Positions 15,529 through 18,420 of a DNA stretch of 18,420 nucleotides are shown here, one piece after another. The notes below the pieces were generated by a model, which made no database searches, had not been told where the DNA came from, and worked only from the letters and a program-made list of their open reading frames with translations. This stretch comes from Anaerolineales bacterium (GTDB lineage: Bacteria; Chloroflexota; Anaerolineae; Anaerolineales; E44-bin32), in NCBI GenBank assembly GCA_023250385.1, contig JAHFAU010000020.1:1-18420 (forward strand). Direction: 5' to 3'. The first letter of the stretch is position 1, and each line of letters begins with the position of its first letter. The position numbers and the translations under genes were made by a program.

Positions 15529-17679
15529 ATGGGTTCAACGTGTGTTGGCGTGCTCCCGAATAACAAAATCGAACAGACTAGGGAAGTCGTGGCCAGTCAC
15601 ACTCTGCTAAGTATGAAGCAACAAGAGTTTCTCGGGAGACACTCCGTACGGCTGTTTTTGATCAGCTTCCTGGTCTTGTTCATGGAGCTGGTCTGCATCA
15701 GGTGGCTCTCGGCCTATGTTCTCTATCTGGGCTATTTCACGAACTTTGTCCTGCTAGGAGCCTTGCTGGGAATTGGTGTCGGGACCCAATTGGTTGACCG
15801 CAAGGCGCACCTCATTGAGTGGTTTCCGCCGTTGCTCTTTCTGCTGGTGGTATTGGCTCTGTTCACACGTGCACAAGTCCAACCCGACTTTGAAGGCCTC
15901 CTCTTCTTCACTAGCTCGACGAGCGCGCTTCGGCTGCCTCCAGCTATTCTCCTCCCGACAGTTTTCATTTCCGTCAGTACATTATTCGTCTTGCTCAGTC
16001 AGGAGCTCGGTCGATTACTCAACGAATTCGAGCCGCTTCGGGCCTACAGTCTCAACATTGTCGGAAGCCTGGCGGGGATATTGGGATTCAGCCTGCTGAG
16101 CTTCGCCTCCGCCCCTTCGTGGACTTGGTACCTCGTCGCCGCGCTTCTTGTAATCCCCTACCTGCCTAGCGGGAGCAAGAGAGGAAGGAATCTCCTTCTA
16201 CTTGGAGGAACCGTCCTTACGGTTGCTGCGAGCGACTTCTCTTTCGGTAACTTCTGGTCTCCCTACTCGCGCTTGAATCTTCTGAGGCAGGGACCGGTCG
16301 GGACACAGCGGGTGATGATCGGGAAGGAGGACCCCCTCCCGACTACCTATTTCCTTTATGCGAATGGAGCAGGACACCAGGAATTCTATGCAAGGGAAGA
16401 GATGCGTCCGTTCTACCTCCTCCCGTACCAAGTTGTGGGCGAAGGGAGCGGCGCGGAGAGGGTACTTGTCGTAGGAGCCGGTGGAGGAAACGATATTGCC
16501 GCAGCCTTGCGAAACGGCGTAGCGAGGGTCGACGCGGTGGAGATCGATCGCCGGATAGTTGACTTAGGCCGCCGTTACCACCCGGAAAGCCCCTATCGAG
16601 ATCCGCGGGTCAACGTCTATGTTGCCGACGCGCGCGCGTTTCTGAGGAGATCCGCGGACAAGTATGACATGATTATCTTCGCCTTGCCTGATTCGCTCGT
16701 CCTAGCCTCCAGCATGAGCAGCGTTCGGCTTGAGAGCTACCTCTTTACACTGGAATCTTTCGAGAGCGTTCGCGCCCACTTGAAGCCGAATGGGCTCTTC
16801 GTTCTTTACAACTACTATCGATTCGATTGGCTAACGGAGAAGATCGCCTCAATGCTCAGCGAGGTATTTGGGGAAGCCCCGCTCTACCATCAGTACTCCG
16901 ACCTGGAGTATCTGAACCTAGGTTTTGCAACTTTTTTCGCAGGCCCTGGCACTGACAGAATCAATACCCAGTCCGCCAATCTGTCTCGCTTGACCAGCGT
17001 GAGCCAAGTTCCGGCGACAGACGACTGGCCATTCCTCTACATGAAGGATCGATCACTCCCGCCGCAGTACTCGGCCATCTTCGTGATGATCCTGATCGTG
17101 TCGTTCATTTACTTGAGAAAGTTCTCGGCTGGAGGGGGAATTTCGCTCGAGGGATGGCCTTATTTCCTGATGGGTGCGGCCTTCATGCTCTTGGAAGCCA
17201 AGAGCATTGTCAGTTGCTTTCTCCTCTTCGGAGCCACCTGGTTTGTAAACGCCTTGGTTTTCTTTGCTGTCCTGCTTGCCGTCCTTGTCGCCAACTGGAT
17301 GGTTGCGAAATTCAGGATCGCCCATCTTGGGGGACTGTACCTGGTGCTGTTTGGGGCGCTAAGTTTGAATCTAATATTGCCGCTTGAAAACATCCTCATC
17401 GAAAACGTAATCCTGCGGTACGGTGTGGCGGCAGTCCTCCTGTTCTCCCCCATCTTTCTGGCAAACTTGATATATGGCGCTATCTTCCGAAGGACGAGGC
17501 AGGCCAACATTGCCTTCAGCGCGAATCTGCTCGGAACGATGGTCGGGGGTTCCCTCGAATACCTAGCCCTCGTGCTTGGCTACCACAGCCTTGTCTTGCT
17601 GGCGGCGCTGTTCTATCTGGCAGCGTTCGCACTGGTCACCCGCAGAAAAGCAGAACCGGCTCAAAGCGCAGCCACCTGA
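15529..17679 (+). CDS. Polytopic membrane protein with spermidine-synthase-like methyltransferase-fold domain
   Basis: The product has 716 residues: about seven N-terminal membrane segments ('LFLISFLVLFMELVCIRWL' onward), a soluble Rossmann domain (about 255-480) and more membrane segments (about 515-705). The soluble part carries the nucleotide-binding motif 'VLVVGAGGGNDIAAAL', then 'VDAVEIDRRIVDLG', 'VYVADARAFL' and 'YDMIIFALPDS', as in spermidine synthases. The usual aminopropyl-acceptor Asp motif after the last strand is replaced by 'ALPDSLVLASSMSS', so polyamine synthesis is doubtful. Similar fused proteins occur widely in Chloroflexota and other bacteria without a settled function. The ATG at 15529 has AAGG seven nucleotides upstream. 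The ATG at 15613 would start just before the first membrane helix and agrees better with relatives, so the first 28 residues are uncertain. Neighbouring glycosyltransferases suggest an envelope role. It converges with the gene at 17755. Confidence 0.85.
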   Translation: MGSTCVGVLPNNKIEQTREVVASHTLLSMKQQEFLGRHSVRLFLISFLVLFMELVCIRWLSAYVLYLGYFTNFVLLGALLGIGVGTQLVDRKAHLIEWFPPLLFLLVVLALFTRAQVQPDFEGLLFFTSSTSALRLPPAILLPTVFISVSTLFVLLSQELGRLLNEFEPLRAYSLNIVGSLAGILGFSLLSFASAPSWTWYLVAALLVIPYLPSGSKRGRNLLLLGGTVLTVAASDFSFGNFWSPYSRLNLLRQGPVGTQRVMIGKEDPLPTTYFLYANGAGHQEFYAREEMRPFYLLPYQVVGEGSGAERVLVVGAGGGNDIAAALRNGVARVDAVEIDRRIVDLGRRYHPESPYRDPRVNVYVADARAFLRRSADKYDMIIFALPDSLVLASSMSSVRLESYLFTLESFESVRAHLKPNGLFVLYNYYRFDWLTEKIASMLSEVFGEAPLYHQYSDLEYLNLGFATFFAGPGTDRINTQSANLSRLTSVSQVPATDDWPFLYMKDRSLPPQYSAIFVMILIVSFIYLRKFSAGGGISLEGWPYFLMGAAFMLLEAKSIVSCFLLFGATWFVNALVFFAVLLAVLVANWMVAKFRIAHLGGLYLVLFGALSLNLILPLENILIENVILRYGVAAVLLFSPIFLANLIYGAIFRRTRQANIAFSANLLGTMVGGSLEYLALVLGYHSLVLLAALFYLAAFALVTRRKAEPAQSAAT

Positions 17680-17736
17680 ATCCAGCCAGCCGTGCGGATC
17701 TCTTGCATCCAATGATCTAGACAGCGGAGATCTCAG

Positions 17737-17748
17737 CTCACCGGTGAG
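17737..17748. other. 12-bp perfect palindrome between convergent genes
   Basis: CTCACCGGTGAG lies in the 75-bp gap between the stop codons at 17679 and 17755. It has no loop or T-run, so it is not a clear terminator. It may be chance or a weak bidirectional end. Confidence 0.25.
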
Positions 17749-17754
17749 GAAGGG

Positions 17755-18420
17755 TTAGTCGGAGGTGAACCCAGGGTTGGCGTAGACATGAATCTCTCCG
17801 GCCTTGAACTCAAGTGGCCAGGCCTCCACGGCTCCGATCAGACCTGCCACCTCGGGCATGAGCACCGCGCCCCAGTTCTTCCACACCGGATCGATGACAA
17901 CATACCGAGCAATCTCGGGCGATGTCGGGTAGGCGAACCGATCGTGGGGAATGCCCGCCGGGTAGTGGATGGTCGCTTGGCCCTCAAAGGCGAGCGACTG
18001 CTGAAAGTCCGCAACATTTGCGTCAAGCATCCACGCCAGCGCGGGCGAGGCCAGCACAAGATCGGACGGCCCCACGCGAGCGTTCACATAGTCCGCCACT
18101 TCTCTCGCGTCCGCCTGGTCCACCAGCAGGTCCGGGATCGGCGTATCCATCCTGTTCAACACATCTACGAAGGTCAGGAGCCCCGAAATCAGAAATGGCG
18201 AAACCAGGAAGATGAAAACGCCAAGAGCCGTGACCAGATGGACCATGCGAGCCCTAATCCAGGTCCCCCCTTGACTCGTTGGCGCCCATAGCCATCGCCT
18301 TGTGAGCGTATCAAATCCAGTCAGGAAAGTATCCACGACGATCGGGATCCCGCGAAGCACAATGGCTCCGGTGCCAATCGCGGCAAGTGGAAGCAGGGGG
18401 ATCAGATAGTAATAGGCCCT
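17755..18420 (-). CDS. Membrane glycosyltransferase-like protein, C-terminal part (5' end outside window)
   Basis: The frame is open to the right edge. The codons beyond the GTG at 18360 continue as typical membrane sequence ('RAYYYLIPLLPLAAIGTGAI'), so the gene starts outside the window. 'YYYLIPLLPLAA' matches the late membrane segment of PMT/ArnT-like GT-C glycosyltransferases, where an aromatic-rich 'RY/FxxxLLP' segment recurs. One more clear helix ('VTALGVFIFLVSPFLISGLL') follows, then a soluble extracytoplasmic tail of about 140 residues with 'DAREVADYVNARVGPSDLVL', typical of the C-terminal region of these proteins. The catalytic acidic loop is not in the window. It converges with the spermidine-synthase-like gene. 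Probable role: transfer of a sugar from a polyprenyl-phosphate donor. Moderately sure of the class. Confidence 0.68.
   Translation of the reverse strand, partial: RAYYYLIPLLPLAAIGTGAIVLRGIPIVVDTFLTGFDTLTRRWLWAPTSQGGTWIRARMVHLVTALGVFIFLVSPFLISGLLTFVDVLNRMDTPIPDLLVDQADAREVADYVNARVGPSDLVLASPALAWMLDANVADFQQSLAFEGQATIHYPAGIPHDRFAYPTSPEIARYVVIDPVWKNWGAVLMPEVAGLIGAVEAWPLEFKAGEIHVYANPGFTSD

Noticed and set aside
15513..15541. TTGACA as a -35 box before the spermidine-synthase-like gene
   Set aside because: No -10 element at suitable spacing, and the box lies only 10 bp before the ATG at 15529. It would fit only if the start were at 15613.

Overview
The window looks like a chromosomal piece of a GC-rich, free-living bacterium, most likely a member of the Chloroflexota known from metagenomes. 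That placement is an inference. It rests on high GC, frequent GTG/TTG starts with few strong Shine-Dalgarno sequences, a very long TPR protein carrying a 'PDWLxxL' motif array, and polytopic GT-C glycosyltransferases mixed with a membrane-embedded spermidine-synthase-like protein. No rRNA, tRNA, CRISPR array or intact mobile element was seen.

Layout. Positions 1-551 hold the end of a tandem receiver protein whose last receiver has lost its phosphoacceptor Asp. A gene-free stretch of about 0.7 kb follows, then a single-gene Fic protein with an AbiEi-like N-terminal region (1263-2792). Next is a housekeeping block: a Tat-exported L,D-transpeptidase (minus), thpR and rsfS (plus), ndk (minus), and a 1168-residue TPR protein (minus, 5818-9324). 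About 20 tryptophan-centred short motifs lie between the terminal TPR domains of that protein.

The second half is a rearranged envelope-glycan region. It contains two convergent GT-C type membrane glycosyltransferases (9957-11501 plus, 11564-13579 minus), a wrecked membrane pyrophosphatase gene (hppA, 13671-14853), a methyltransferase pseudogene (14962-15381), a polytopic spermidine-synthase-like protein (15529-17679) and the 3' part of another GT-C protein running off the right edge. A 246-bp direct repeat (9116-9361 and 14645-14890, offset 5529, 7 mismatches) carries the 5' end of the TPR gene with its upstream palindrome. The second copy is fused in frame to an internal fragment of hppA, which has a further internal deletion with a frameshift and an Asp-to-His change in its acidic motif. 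A likely IS256-family transposase remnant lies between the TPR gene and the first glycosyltransferase.

How the genes may work together: the glycosyltransferases and the spermidine-synthase-like protein are plausible parts of a lipid-linked-sugar pathway outside the membrane. L,D-transpeptidase acts on the envelope; rsfS, thpR and ndk are core RNA, ribosome and nucleotide functions. Most worth a second look are the W-motif scaffold protein, the AbiEi-Fic fusion and the TPR-hppA chimera, which is either a real rearrangement scar or an assembly chimera.
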